Shown here piece by piece: positions 1 to 9,800 of a DNA stretch of 34,186 nucleotides. Source of the DNA: a bacterium. Its GTDB lineage: Bacteria; AUK180. How positions within the stretch are numbered: the stretch's first letter is position 1; the number at the start of each line of letters is the position of its first letter. Under the pieces are notes generated by a model. That model saw nothing but the letters and a program-made list of their open reading frames with translations. It was not told the origin of the DNA and did no database searches. Both the position numbers and the translations under genes were made by a program. The stretch spans positions 1 to 34,186 of the forward strand of contig JAGLWT010000070.1 of assembly GCA_023133295.1 (NCBI GenBank), given 5' to 3'.

Positions 1-63
1 GTGGTCCGTAAGCGAAGAGAGAGGAAGAAATTGACCAAAGATGATATTCCCTTCGGGCTGAAG

Positions 64-137
64 TTCTTTTTCCGTCTTCTGCGTTGCTCGTTGCTTACAT
101 ACCACTGTGGGTATGCGGCTCTCCTCGCGCCTGGAAT
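64..137. repeat. REP-like palindromic intergenic repeat
   Basis: A GC-richer block in AT-rich intergenic DNA. It has a central inverted repeat, CATACC (98-103) and GGTATG (110-115), with a 6-nt loop. The flanks are TTCTGCGTTGCTCG (about 77-90) and CTCCTCGCGCCTGGAA (121-136). This layout, with a 'CTGCGTTGC' side, a small palindrome and a 'CTCGCGCCT' side, resembles dispersed intergenic repeats I recall from other bacterial genomes. Only one copy is visible, so family membership is inferred. Confidence 0.4.
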
Positions 138-300
138 ACGAAATAAAATAGCATCAGCCATTGTTACCGTATTTATGAATAAGAGCACTTATTGTTCTCA
201 CATAGTATCTTAACAGAAAAACGGTAAAAAGTCAATAGAAATTATTGGAATGAGGGAAAAGGGCGAACAATACAGGAAAAAGAATGGATTGGCATAAATA

Positions 301-340
301 CCAGAAAAATGAAATGGATTCCAGAAAATGGAAATTGTAA
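301..340. repeat. Imperfect 20-bp tandem duplication
   Basis: Two adjacent 20-bp units both begin CCAGAAAA and continue with similar A/G-rich sequence. It is short and diverged; no function is evident. Confidence 0.35.
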
Positions 341-408
341 ACACCCTAAAACTACGAGATAGCAAGTATATCGGGGGAAGAAAAACTACATATCGTATGG
401 TACAGAAA

Positions 409-435
409 TTGCACTTAATTAAGGCTTATTATATT
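409..435 (+). promoter_or_regulatory. Possible promoter of the lamin-tail/PLD gene
   Basis: TTGCAC (409-414) and TATATT (430-435) are separated by only 15 bp, shorter than the usual 17. A nicer TATAAT lies at 449-454, but it abuts the Shine-Dalgarno site. Transcription from that box would start inside or after the ribosome-binding site, so I prefer the upstream pair. Weak call. Confidence 0.25.
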
Positions 436-454
436 CCATAAATATATATATAAT

Positions 455-459
455 AGGAG
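455..459 (+). promoter_or_regulatory. Shine-Dalgarno site AGGAG
   Basis: AGGAG sits 6 nt before the ATG at 466, a textbook spacing. It fixes the start of the giant gene and contrasts with the three leaderless-looking genes near the right end. Confidence 0.7.
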
Positions 460-465
460 TTCTTT

Positions 466-3400
466 ATGTATAAACGCTTTTTGACAATTGTTTTCATGAC
501 GCTTTTCGCATCTTCTTTGCTTTTCGCAGCCTCTGCCGGCGATGTTGTTATCAATGAGATCGCCTGGATGGGAACCGCTCATAGTACTGCAGATGAATGG
601 ATCGAGTTTTACAATACTACCGGCTCTGCAATCGACATGTCTACTTGGTCCATCTATGGTGCGGATACTGGTCAATATACAGATTTCTCGTCTTTGACTG
701 GTAATAAAATAATTCCTGCAAACGGATATTTACTTTTTGCCAATGGATCAGACAATATCAAAGATGAAACAACAGGAGTAAGTATTGTCGACTGCTATGG
801 AACTGTTATAGGTTTGAATAATACGAGTCCAGGTGACATTAGATTGTATGATGCCGCCGGTGGGGGTGGTAATTTAATAGATACCGCTGATGATAATGCT
901 TCAAACTGGTGTGCTGGTGACAATACAAACAAATATACAATGGAGAGGATAGATCCCTGCTCAGATGGATCAGTGTGTTCAAATTGGTCAACAAATGATG
1001 GCACTGCATATAGTGGTGAAGATGCTGACGGAACACACTTTACGCATGCTACACCTAAATTAGCCAATTCAGTTGTTAATTCTACCTGTTCAGCAGGTGA
1101 GACAGTCCCGCCACAGGTAATTGATACCACTCCGAATTCCGGTGCGACATCAGTAGCGCTCGGACAGGATATCATAATCGTTTTTGACGAGGCAATGAAT
1201 ACCGCTTCTGCGGAATCAGCATTTTCCATAAACCCCGATGTAACGGGAAAAGTATTTTCTTGGAATGCCGCTGACTCTCAGATGACCGTGGTTCATGACA
1301 CCTTTGCCCAGGGTCAGCTTTACACAGTAACAATAACAACCGGCGCGCAGGATACATCCGGCAATGGCCTCGACGGCGATGCAGACGGCAATGAAGGCCC
1401 GAGCTATGTATTCACCTTTACAACAGTCAGCACGGACGGGTCTGGAACATGTCCCGTCGATCCGACTTCAGCAGAAAATGGAGTTCTAACTGAGTTCTCC
1501 TTCCTTTTCACCGCTCAGGCCGATCTTTCCGGCGGACAGGTGGAGATAACGGTCCCTGCTAACTGGACAACGCCTTCTACTAACTCAAACTCTGACGGCT
1601 ATGTTACGGTAACCGCGGGCGCAGGTGCCACGGCTTCGCTGAACGGCATTTCAGGTTCAGGTCCATGGACGCTTCTGGTGGATTGTACAAATCTTGAAGC
1701 CGCCGAGACATTCACGCTGATCTATGGTGATGTTTCCGGTAACGGCAACGGAGCATCTTGTTCGACCGATGCTCTATATACCTTCACGACAAAATCAAAG
1801 GGCTCCGGCGGGACACTGACCGAGATCGGGACATCCCCGACCGTCAATGTTTATACTCCAGGAGCAGGTGACGGAAGCGGAACCGCAGCCCTCAATTATC
1901 AGGACAATGACCCAATATTCGCGGGCGGTATCGGAAGTTATGTTTATATAAATTATACACCGAGCGCATCGTATGATATCTACAAGGTGAGCATTACGGT
2001 TCCGAGCAATTGGTCACCTCCTACCACGGATAATGTTGATGTCCTTCTGGACGGCGTTACTTCTCTTTCAGAAGACATTGCCTATTTCACGGTATCCGGA
2101 CAGGAGATTACATACAATTATTACGCTTATAATAGTAATTCCCCGCTTGCAAATCCGTCATATCTTCAGTTCAAATTCAAGGGTATGGAGGCATCATCAA
2201 GCACTTCGGATAATGGCTTTACTATAAAGTCATCCGCGTCAGACCCATCCACGCCGGGTGAACTTGCCACGACCTCTCCCATAACTGTTAATATGACCAA
2301 TACCAAATGGTACACCGTGTATTTTAACGATTCGGTGGATCAGACCTATGCCGCGACGACACAATTACAGGCTACCACGGTCGGCATGAGTTTGGGCACT
2401 TCACTTGACAATCAATTGGAAAACAGGATCGGCAGTGCTCTGGATTATGTGGACGGCGCATTCTATACCGCCGGCATTCAATCCCTTGAAACCGAGCTCG
2501 TTGACGGCAGTTTTGCTAATTTCCGCTGGTGGACAGAAAAATATTATTGGGACAGCGAAAATAATTTTCACTCTGACCTTGAATCCGCATACGGCGGTGC
2601 AGCGGTTCGAAATGACGCTGATGACGGCTCCGGCGATACCGGGCTTTCACATAATAAATTCATCGTACTTGATTATGATCATGCGACATCTCCCGTAAAG
2701 AATCTCATAATGACCGGTTCTTGGAACATCAATGCGTCGGGAACGACAAATGATGCGCAGAATGTGATTTTTTTCCAGGATTATGATGCTGCGACCCTGT
2801 ATACTCAGGAGATGAATGAGTTCTGGGCCGGCCGTTCAGGCGGCGGTAAAACATATTCTGGTATCGGCACAAGATATCATGAATTTACAGTCGGCGGCGG
2901 TAAGAAGGTGCAATTCGGCCGTTCCGATAATAATGTCGAGATCTATATGGTGCCGAATGATGATATTCATCAGAAGATGATCGCCGCCATCAATAATGCT
3001 CACAGCTCGATATATTTCTGTGTATTCACATTTACCAATGCCAATATCTATTCAGCCATAAAGAACAGATGGCTTTCCGGTGTTCAGGTCGAAGGTGTTT
3101 TCGATTCTTTCCAGGCGGGCAGTCAATATTCCAAATACAGCGATATGGTCGCTGACGGCATGGATGTCAAAAAAGACAGTGTTACAGGTCTTTTGCATCA
3201 TAAATATATGATAATCGACTGTGACAGTGTGCGCTCGGACCCTGTGGTCATTACGGGTTCGACTAACTGGACAAATGCTACAGATGTTACCGGTTCCAAT
3301 GATGAGAATACGATCATCATACATGATGCCAATGTAGCGAATGAATTCTATCAGGAGTTCAGGGCGCGTTACGGCCCGTCGGCGAATATTACCCCGGCGG

Positions 3401-6400
3401 ATGCTGATATAGTCCCGCTGACATGTTCTACCAATGAAGTGAAAACAATTACATTGACATTAGCGCATAATGGCACATCAGGTGATAATATTACCAAGGT
3501 CAGTGTATGGGTTCCGGATACATGGTCTCCTACGCCGTCTTCCGCAAATACCATCGTAAAAAGAAACGACGGACATTATTATAATCTTGTTACCGATGTC
3601 ACATTTACTGCCGAAACGGGCGGTACTTGGGTAAAGCTAATATGTCCCTCGACAGAGGAGATCATATCGGGCGGTACCGGCGGCACCGAATCAGTGGATT
3701 TCGTATTCACAAGCTTCACTTCACCGTCATCAGCCGGCCCCACGGCCTTTACAACGAAGGTTGACTGGGATTCAAATCCAAATGCGCCGGAGCTTTCCGA
3801 GGTTTCACCGACCCCGGCTATAAATATCAGAGCGGGTGTTGTTGTTATTAATGAAGTTTACTTCAGAGGCAATGATACCGAGGATTGGATAGAGATATAT
3901 TGTGCTTCCGGTGGACCTATAAATGTACAGAACTGGTATCTTACAAGATTCAGCGACAGTGATTCTCCTAATGATAAGATAAAGGTCCTTCCGGATATCA
4001 CACTTGCCGACGGTGACCTGCTTCTTGTCAGATGGGAAAACCCTCTCAGTTCATCAGATGAGACCGATGGTACAGGCAAAGGCGATACAAAGTGGGACAT
4101 TTATGTGAACGGCGCTGAAAACGGTCAGATGATCGCGACCGATGAGCAAGTGGCTCTCAAGGATAATCTGGACAGATTCGTCGACGCAGTCGGATGGGCG
4201 GAGCATGGTGATGCCTCATTCAGAACCGGTGAGACGACAGATTTCACGATCCTTATCGACAATAATCAATGGGAGGACTATGCGGTACTTGGTACCGTTG
4301 AAACTACGGATTTCCTTAACTCAGACCTTCTGGATTCCAAACCGACATATTCATTCGCTAGAAAGAGTGACGGGTTTGATAATAATCAGAAAGAGGATTG
4401 GTTACTAGAAGGCTCACCCTCTCCGGGTGTTGGGAACGGGCAGCTGCCTTTGCTGTTAATAAATGAAGTATGTTATTCAGGTTCAACTGCAAGTGAAAAT
4501 GATTTCCGTGAAGAGGAACTTGATACAGATTGGGTAGAGCTCTATTGTCTGGATGATACAAATAACGGTAATGGTATTTCTCTGTTAAACTATAAGTTGG
4601 ATGAAACAAGCTCTTCCACCGACTGGGAATATACATTTCCTGATGTTACCATCAAAACAGGTGAATATGTCTTAATTAGAATCGAAAAAAGTGGCACTGA
4701 TGATACTTCAGCCCAAGAAACTGATATGACTCTAATGCTTTTTGATAATCAGGTTGGTAAAGATTTGAAAAGCACTGACTCTTATCTGACACTTACAGAT
4801 GCTGGTGGACATATAGTGGATTTTATGGCATGGGCCAATTATAACTGTTCAGAGACCTTTACCGGCATCACTGGGTTTGATGATGCACAAGATGTGGGTG
4901 AATGGGCAAATTACGCACCTGGAGTGTGTAATAGTTCTACAATTTCAGATGACGATAGGGAAAATGATTGTGTTTCCACAACCGGTTTCACTGAAAGCAA
5001 TGGCACATGTTCCAGAAATTCCTATTCAACTGATACAAACGACAAAGTTGACTGGTATTTAACTCAAAATGGATCTTGTACTCCCGGCGCACCGAATTGC
5101 ACTCCCAACCCCAGTGGGAAGATGTTCGTAACCCCGAATAAGGTTCGTCCCAGTACATCTTATGACTTTACGCTTGATTTTGTTACCGAAACCGAGCCTA
5201 TTGAGATGTACTACACGGTTGTACCATCCACATTTGGGAATCCAAACGGTTGGACAATAAACCTACTGGGCAGTGACGGTGGTTCATACACCGTTGGGAC
5301 ATACGGCGCGGCCGCTGGCGGCGGTACGGCGATCTGGGTCGATGGATTTACAGGTGATTACCTTGAACCCGGTGCTACTTCGGCGCTTGAATTTGTAAAT
5401 GTTACATCACCTGCATCTTTGGGTTCATACTCATTCGTCTCTGGATCAAAGGTTGTAGATGAATTCCCTTATGAAGTTGCCAACAGTCCAGTCGTGTCTG
5501 TCCTTGACGGGATTATACTTGTGAACGAGGTTCATTATGTTGGGAGTTCCAGTAGTTCTGAATACTGGGAAACCCATGACTGGGTCGAGCTCTATATCAA
5601 GGATGTAGATGCAGGCGGACTTGATATCTCAGACTTCCTCATTACTGATGAGGATGGTACGGATAATCCTTTTGCTCCTGGTTCCCCTGTTATCGTGCAT
5701 ACCGGCGATTATGTTGTGGTTCACTGGATCGTTGGGGAAACGGATGAGACAGATGCCACGGGTGATACCAACGGTAATGGTTTTGTGGATCTCTATGTTG
5801 ATGATACATCATTGACAGGCACAGATGATCAAGCTGCATTGAAGAATGGAGCAATCTATTACGATGCGGTAGCATGGGCAGATCTCAGTGGTGCGCTTAC
5901 ATCTGCTCCTGGCGGAGAACAGGAAGATGTTCAAGATCTTGTGGATGAAGGTCAATGGCTGTTAAATGGACCTGCTCCAGTTGAAATGGATTGCGTTCTG
6001 GGTAGACATATAAATACCGATGAATCTATAATTAGATTTTCAACCACCTCGGATAATGACAATCTCTATGACTGGGCAAGGACCACTACTCTGTCACCGG
6101 GCGCGGCGAATGTTCTTGATTATGACGGTACTGGAATTATGCAGGTCAGCGATACGATCGCCGGTTTTGCATATACCTTAACATCTTCACATGATATACT
6201 AGATTCCGGCACGAAATGGCAATTCAAATTTGTACCGCAATGCCCTGTTTCAAATGGTGTTGTATCAATAAATGTTTTGCCTGTAGCAGATGGCTGGACA
6301 GCCCCAGATACATCCTTTATCTCGATATCCGCAAGTGAAGACGCTGTGATAGGGTCGTTTTCCATTTCAGGGAATCATATCAGTATCCCGGTCGTTTCGA

Positions 6401-9153
6401 TGTCACAGAATGAAACAATGGTCCTGACATATGGAACAGGAAATGACATTACGCTGGGTACTAAGGCATCCGGTAACGATTTCCCGTTCGGGACAAAATT
6501 CTCAGGAAGCGGCCTTGTCTATCCCTATGAAGATGCACCTGAGGTGAATCTCGGCGCTCTCGCTGGAGATCATATTGAGGTTGCCGGACCGTTTTCAAAT
6601 GGATTACTGGTAGGAGATTCAGCGACATTCACGATCAAATTGGTCGACCAGTATGGCAATCAGGCGCCTTCGGGTGACCCCAATGCCACTTTGGACATTA
6701 CACTTACGATCGATGATTTTGTAGCGGATAACTCTGAGGATATTGACACAACAACGCTTACAGGCGCCACGAATGTGGACGGCGGCAACGATGTATCCGT
6801 TACCGGCGGGCTTGTGGGCAGTTATGGTACTGTAAGATTGATCGACTATGAGCCGACGAGTGGCCAGGTGCCGAGAACTCTCAGGGTGACGGTTGTCGAT
6901 GATCCTTCTATATTGAGTGGATCCGCTGTGCATACGATAGATGTATCGATCTATCCGCCGTTAACGGTGAAAAAGGCGTATTCCATTCACACCTCTTCTT
7001 CGGATAAGTATAAAGAGATCAATGTGGAGTTCACAGCACCTTTCAGCAGTTCCACTCTTGGAGAAACTACTGCATATTCCCTGACAAAGGACAGCGGCGC
7101 CCCTCATCCCGGAGTTGAATCTTTCTATGCCCTTACCGACAACAGAGTACTCCGAGTTATTCCGGGCCTGGATCTTATTCCCGGTGAAACATATACGGTC
7201 ACGGTATCCAATACCATACTTGATGGACTTGGCGTTGGTTCAACCATCGTTGCTCCGTTCACCGCTAAATTTATGGTTCCTTATGAATCCGGGATCAATA
7301 TCGCTGTGAATGAGGTCAATAACTTCGATGCGACCACGGTTACAGGCGGAAGATATGATCTCTTCCCTGTATGGTCGCCTGCCGGCACAAAAGTGGCTTT
7401 CGTTTCGGATTCCAACGGGGTCTGTAATGTTTATACACTTGATGTTTCCAATACCTCGAATTCTCCTGTGCAATTGACCACAAATCTTGAGGATGTATTA
7501 TACTTCAGCCAGATCGCGTGGGGCACGGACGGTTATATCTACTATGCGACATATAACAGCGCAGAAGACCATTCACGGCTTTTCAGAAGGCTTGACGATG
7601 GCACCGGCTCTCCAGTTGAATTGACAACGGATACCTGGCATGGCTGGTATGATCCGGATTACTGTCCCGCCGCGCAGCAGCCGGGCACAACTGATCGTCT
7701 GGTGGTCACCATCGGTGGCGACCTTTATGCGATAGACCTGGGCGCGCTCCCGATCGATGCGGATAATCAGGATCTCTCTATCATTAAACTGACACATCTT
7801 TCAGACGAGTATTCCGCTACAGCATCGAGATGTCTCCAGCCGAAATGGTGGTGGGGACCGGCGTCAGGTTATCCGGACGCAAACGAATTAAAAGTAGCTT
7901 TTGTCTATGAATCCAGGACTGATGATTCTACACAGATATACATTCTCAACGATGTGGAAGGGATCATAAATACCGCGGTCAGCGAAGGTACGGGCAGTCC
8001 GTCCAATATGGTTACCGTGCTTGGAGATGCCAGAATGACACTCGTCACTCATGCTCCGGGGAATGCTTCCGCCGCATATAATACTTTTCCCAAATGGTCA
8101 CCATCATGGTCGCTTGGAAACAATGAGAACGGCGGGATAATTTCCTATGTACAGGACGAGAACAATGCATTCAACAATACCACATTCAATAATGTTTCAT
8201 CCGGTACAGCGGTCAACGATTCGCTCTCAGGCGTCAATTTCAATACCTATATGACCAATTGGGATGACCCTGTTCTGGCGACCGATAATAATGATGTGAA
8301 TTTTATTCCGCAGATCATCGGGAACAATTCCTTTAATGAGGCGTTTATGAGCTGGGCACCCGCCGGCGGTGATAAGATAACCTATATTTCAAAGATAGGG
8401 GACACATACACGCTTTCAATATTGCCCATTGAGACACAGGTCGAGGTAGGCCCGTCAGGCGGGATCCTCTTTGACAATTCCTTTACTCAGGTACATGTTC
8501 CCGCGGATGCGCTTCAGGACAATACTTCACTTTCGGTATCACCTCCTGATTTTGTCCCTGCGGTAACAGATGACAGGATGGTCGAGACAGGTGAGGTCAG
8601 AGAATTCTATGCTGATGACGCCGGAATTACATTTGACGAGCCAGTTACGATGATCATCGCATATGCGGATGCGGATCAGGACGGCTATGTTGACGGTAGC
8701 ACCGTTTATGAGGGATATCTCAAGGTCTGGTATTACAATTCGACGCTGTCTCCCGCACAATGGGAGCTCATCGGCGGTGAAGTGGATGTTGACGCGAATA
8801 CATTGACCATTCAGACGAATCACTTCTCCACATACGGCTTGTACGGCTATGTTGAGAGCAAGGCATTTGTCTTTGAGGATGTCAGGATCTATCCTAATCC
8901 TGCTGTGACCACAGAGCAGATATTCTTCGATCACATTCCCGCGCTCTTTGATACCATGTCCATTTACAATGTGGCGGGAGAGAAGGTCAGGGAATTTGAA
9001 ACCGCGGATGTCGATATTTCAGATCCCGGCAATCCTACGATCGACTGGAATACCACCAATGATGACGGCAACAGGCTCGCATCGGGTGTTTATATACTGG
9101 TCACAGAGACGGAAGCCGGATCAGATTACTATAAATTCGCCATTATCAGATAA
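466..9153 (+). CDS. Giant exported lamin-tail/phospholipase D-like multidomain protein
   Basis: This is a 2,895-residue exported protein. Residues 1-22 are a signal peptide. Lamin-tail domains (VVINEI...EWIEFYN type) begin near residues 26, 1122, 1327 and 1682. A SbsA-like Ig domain lies at about 215-320. A phospholipase D-type pair spans about 620-985: first HxKxxxxD motif H729/K731/D736 followed by GSWN, second H911/K913/D918 followed by GSTNWT. Both motifs are intact, so a phosphodiesterase or nuclease is likely; the substrate is unknown. More Ig-like modules follow, then a TolB-like propeller (about 2275-2660) with a 'WSPAGTKVAFVSD' blade, a ZU5-like segment (about 2660-2790), and a C-terminal sorting domain with YPNP at 2809-2812. 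The start is set by AGGAG 6 nt upstream. The gene stands alone and a hairpin follows its stop. The third lamin-tail module is AT-richer than the flanking modules. Function is inferred from domains only. Confidence 0.88.
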   Translation: MYKRFLTIVFMTLFASSLLFAASAGDVVINEIAWMGTAHSTADEWIEFYNTTGSAIDMSTWSIYGADTGQYTDFSSLTGNKIIPANGYLLFANGSDNIKDETTGVSIVDCYGTVIGLNNTSPGDIRLYDAAGGGGNLIDTADDNASNWCAGDNTNKYTMERIDPCSDGSVCSNWSTNDGTAYSGEDADGTHFTHATPKLANSVVNSTCSAGETVPPQVIDTTPNSGATSVALGQDIIIVFDEAMNTASAESAFSINPDVTGKVFSWNAADSQMTVVHDTFAQGQLYTVTITTGAQDTSGNGLDGDADGNEGPSYVFTFTTVSTDGSGTCPVDPTSAENGVLTEFSFLFTAQADLSGGQVEITVPANWTTPSTNSNSDGYVTVTAGAGATASLNGISGSGPWTLLVDCTNLEAAETFTLIYGDVSGNGNGASCSTDALYTFTTKSKGSGGTLTEIGTSPTVNVYTPGAGDGSGTAALNYQDNDPIFAGGIGSYVYINYTPSASYDIYKVSITVPSNWSPPTTDNVDVLLDGVTSLSEDIAYFTVSGQEITYNYYAYNSNSPLANPSYLQFKFKGMEASSSTSDNGFTIKSSASDPSTPGELATTSPITVNMTNTKWYTVYFNDSVDQTYAATTQLQATTVGMSLGTSLDNQLENRIGSALDYVDGAFYTAGIQSLETELVDGSFANFRWWTEKYYWDSENNFHSDLESAYGGAAVRNDADDGSGDTGLSHNKFIVLDYDHATSPVKNLIMTGSWNINASGTTNDAQNVIFFQDYDAATLYTQEMNEFWAGRSGGGKTYSGIGTRYHEFTVGGGKKVQFGRSDNNVEIYMVPNDDIHQKMIAAINNAHSSIYFCVFTFTNANIYSAIKNRWLSGVQVEGVFDSFQAGSQYSKYSDMVADGMDVKKDSVTGLLHHKYMIIDCDSVRSDPVVITGSTNWTNATDVTGSNDENTIIIHDANVANEFYQEFRARYGPSANITPADADIVPLTCSTNEVKTITLTLAHNGTSGDNITKVSVWVPDTWSPTPSSANTIVKRNDGHYYNLVTDVTFTAETGGTWVKLICPSTEEIISGGTGGTESVDFVFTSFTSPSSAGPTAFTTKVDWDSNPNAPELSEVSPTPAINIRAGVVVINEVYFRGNDTEDWIEIYCASGGPINVQNWYLTRFSDSDSPNDKIKVLPDITLADGDLLLVRWENPLSSSDETDGTGKGDTKWDIYVNGAENGQMIATDEQVALKDNLDRFVDAVGWAEHGDASFRTGETTDFTILIDNNQWEDYAVLGTVETTDFLNSDLLDSKPTYSFARKSDGFDNNQKEDWLLEGSPSPGVGNGQLPLLLINEVCYSGSTASENDFREEELDTDWVELYCLDDTNNGNGISLLNYKLDETSSSTDWEYTFPDVTIKTGEYVLIRIEKSGTDDTSAQETDMTLMLFDNQVGKDLKSTDSYLTLTDAGGHIVDFMAWANYNCSETFTGITGFDDAQDVGEWANYAPGVCNSSTISDDDRENDCVSTTGFTESNGTCSRNSYSTDTNDKVDWYLTQNGSCTPGAPNCTPNPSGKMFVTPNKVRPSTSYDFTLDFVTETEPIEMYYTVVPSTFGNPNGWTINLLGSDGGSYTVGTYGAAAGGGTAIWVDGFTGDYLEPGATSALEFVNVTSPASLGSYSFVSGSKVVDEFPYEVANSPVVSVLDGIILVNEVHYVGSSSSSEYWETHDWVELYIKDVDAGGLDISDFLITDEDGTDNPFAPGSPVIVHTGDYVVVHWIVGETDETDATGDTNGNGFVDLYVDDTSLTGTDDQAALKNGAIYYDAVAWADLSGALTSAPGGEQEDVQDLVDEGQWLLNGPAPVEMDCVLGRHINTDESIIRFSTTSDNDNLYDWARTTTLSPGAANVLDYDGTGIMQVSDTIAGFAYTLTSSHDILDSGTKWQFKFVPQCPVSNGVVSINVLPVADGWTAPDTSFISISASEDAVIGSFSISGNHISIPVVSMSQNETMVLTYGTGNDITLGTKASGNDFPFGTKFSGSGLVYPYEDAPEVNLGALAGDHIEVAGPFSNGLLVGDSATFTIKLVDQYGNQAPSGDPNATLDITLTIDDFVADNSEDIDTTTLTGATNVDGGNDVSVTGGLVGSYGTVRLIDYEPTSGQVPRTLRVTVVDDPSILSGSAVHTIDVSIYPPLTVKKAYSIHTSSSDKYKEINVEFTAPFSSSTLGETTAYSLTKDSGAPHPGVESFYALTDNRVLRVIPGLDLIPGETYTVTVSNTILDGLGVGSTIVAPFTAKFMVPYESGINIAVNEVNNFDATTVTGGRYDLFPVWSPAGTKVAFVSDSNGVCNVYTLDVSNTSNSPVQLTTNLEDVLYFSQIAWGTDGYIYYATYNSAEDHSRLFRRLDDGTGSPVELTTDTWHGWYDPDYCPAAQQPGTTDRLVVTIGGDLYAIDLGALPIDADNQDLSIIKLTHLSDEYSATASRCLQPKWWWGPASGYPDANELKVAFVYESRTDDSTQIYILNDVEGIINTAVSEGTGSPSNMVTVLGDARMTLVTHAPGNASAAYNTFPKWSPSWSLGNNENGGIISYVQDENNAFNNTTFNNVSSGTAVNDSLSGVNFNTYMTNWDDPVLATDNNDVNFIPQIIGNNSFNEAFMSWAPAGGDKITYISKIGDTYTLSILPIETQVEVGPSGGILFDNSFTQVHVPADALQDNTSLSVSPPDFVPAVTDDRMVETGEVREFYADDAGITFDEPVTMIIAYADADQDGYVDGSTVYEGYLKVWYYNSTLSPAQWELIGGEVDVDANTLTIQTNHFSTYGLYGYVESKAFVFEDVRIYPNPAVTTEQIFFDHIPALFDTMSIYNVAGEKVREFETADVDISDPGNPTIDWNTTNDDGNRLASGVYILVTETEAGSDYYKFAIIR

Positions 9154-9162
9154 TGCATAAAA

Positions 9163-9184
9163 GGGGAGGGTGAAAGCCCTCCCC
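9163..9184 (+). terminator. Hairpin after the lamin-tail/PLD gene
   Basis: Arms GGGGAGGG (9163-9170) and CCCTCCCC (9177-9184) form a perfect 8-bp stem, 9 nt after the stop codon. The loop TGAAAG can be read as a GAAA tetraloop closed by a U-G pair. No T-run follows, so this may be a 3'-end-stabilising hairpin or an atypical terminator. Confidence 0.55.
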
Positions 9185-9230
9185 GAGACAACTGCTTCGC
9201 AGAACTCAGCTGGACAGGTTCAGCAGATAC

Positions 9231-9258
9231 GAAGTATGAGGTATGAAGTGCGAGGTGA
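9231..9258. repeat. Heptad tandem repeat, four units
   Basis: Four consecutive 7-bp units in perfect register: GAAGTAT, GAGGTAT, GAAGTGC, GAGGTGA. The G-A-R-G-T core is kept while the last two positions vary. Similar heptads occur at 9710-9800, 31517-31587 and 34135-34183. Confidence 0.7.
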
Positions 9259-9521
9259 AGAAAAGGCAGAAAAGGTCAGTCAGATCAATTTGCATATGTT
9301 AATCAACAACTTACTATTTCTTTCAGTAATAGGCCTTAAGCAAGCTATAGAATAATGTGGGGGGCGCATTCTTTTTGCGTTCTATCGAAAATTATGAGAG
9401 TGTCCGAATTTAGACGCTGAAATTTTTTATCAGGCACTACAATGTTGACTACCCCGATCAGATCTTTATCGCAGAAAAATCAATCAATTTGCTTGGTTAT
9501 GTTGCTTTCTATAATTAATCG

Positions 9522-9715
9522 GTGGTTCCTTCACCAGCACAGTGCTCATCGGCATTTGTACCTTATTGGCTGGTGTTATGCGAATACGGGGCATTCGGTA
9601 GATCGGGAAAATCATTTCAATTGCCTAGTGAAGCCTTCACCAGGAAGGGTTTCTGTATGACTATTTCTGGAAGGTCTTCGATGCACCTCAATCTCTCATA
9701 TTATCTCTCTTGTGT
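9522..9715 (+). pseudogene. Possible frameshifted coding relic, unidentified
   Basis: One frame reads '...VLCEYGAFGRSGKSFQLPSEAF'. A different frame continues directly with 'HQEGFLYDYFWKVFDAPQSLILSL'. Each half looks more protein-like than its continuation in its own frame, as expected after an indel. There is no start signal, and upstream stops interrupt the second frame. I do not recognise the family, and this could be chance. Confidence 0.2.
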
Positions 9716-9800
9716 CTAGTGCCGAGTGTCTAGTGCCTGCTCCTTCATTTCTCATTTCTTCTCTCATCACTTCTTCACTCTTCATTCTTCATTTTTCTAT
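9710..9800. repeat. Degenerate heptad tandem repeat, about 13 units
   Basis: Thirteen 7-bp units run in one register. TTGTGTC, TAGTGCC, GAGTGTC, TAGTGCC and TGCTCCT come first, then TCATTTC twice, TTCTCTC, ATCACTT, CTTCACT, CTTCATT twice and TTTCTAT. The units drift gradually in sequence while the spacing stays constant. The AT-rich stretch 9870-9915 (ATCACTT, ATTTCCT, ATTTATT) may be a further decayed part. Confidence 0.7.

Larger units (their letters stand above)
1..465. other. Non-coding region upstream of the first giant gene
   Basis: I see no convincing gene here. A GTG-started open frame covers 1-213, but most of it is the translation of a palindromic repeat (about 64-137). It has no recognisable domain, and its start coincides with the window edge. 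The rest is AT-rich DNA with a short imperfect tandem repeat (301-340) and the start region of the gene at 466. Confidence 0.6.

Noticed and set aside
1..213. GTG-started 70-residue open frame at the left edge
   Set aside because: It is mostly the translation of a palindromic repeat, with no ribosome-binding site visible and no domain; its start is the window edge.
449..454. TATAAT directly before the Shine-Dalgarno site of the first giant gene
   Set aside because: Initiation from it would leave the ribosome-binding site out of the mRNA; the TA-rich run makes chance matches likely.
9400..9419. AGTGTC...GACGCT as an insertion-sequence end
   Set aside because: Imperfect, only 6-bp arms, with no transposase and no partner end within the window.
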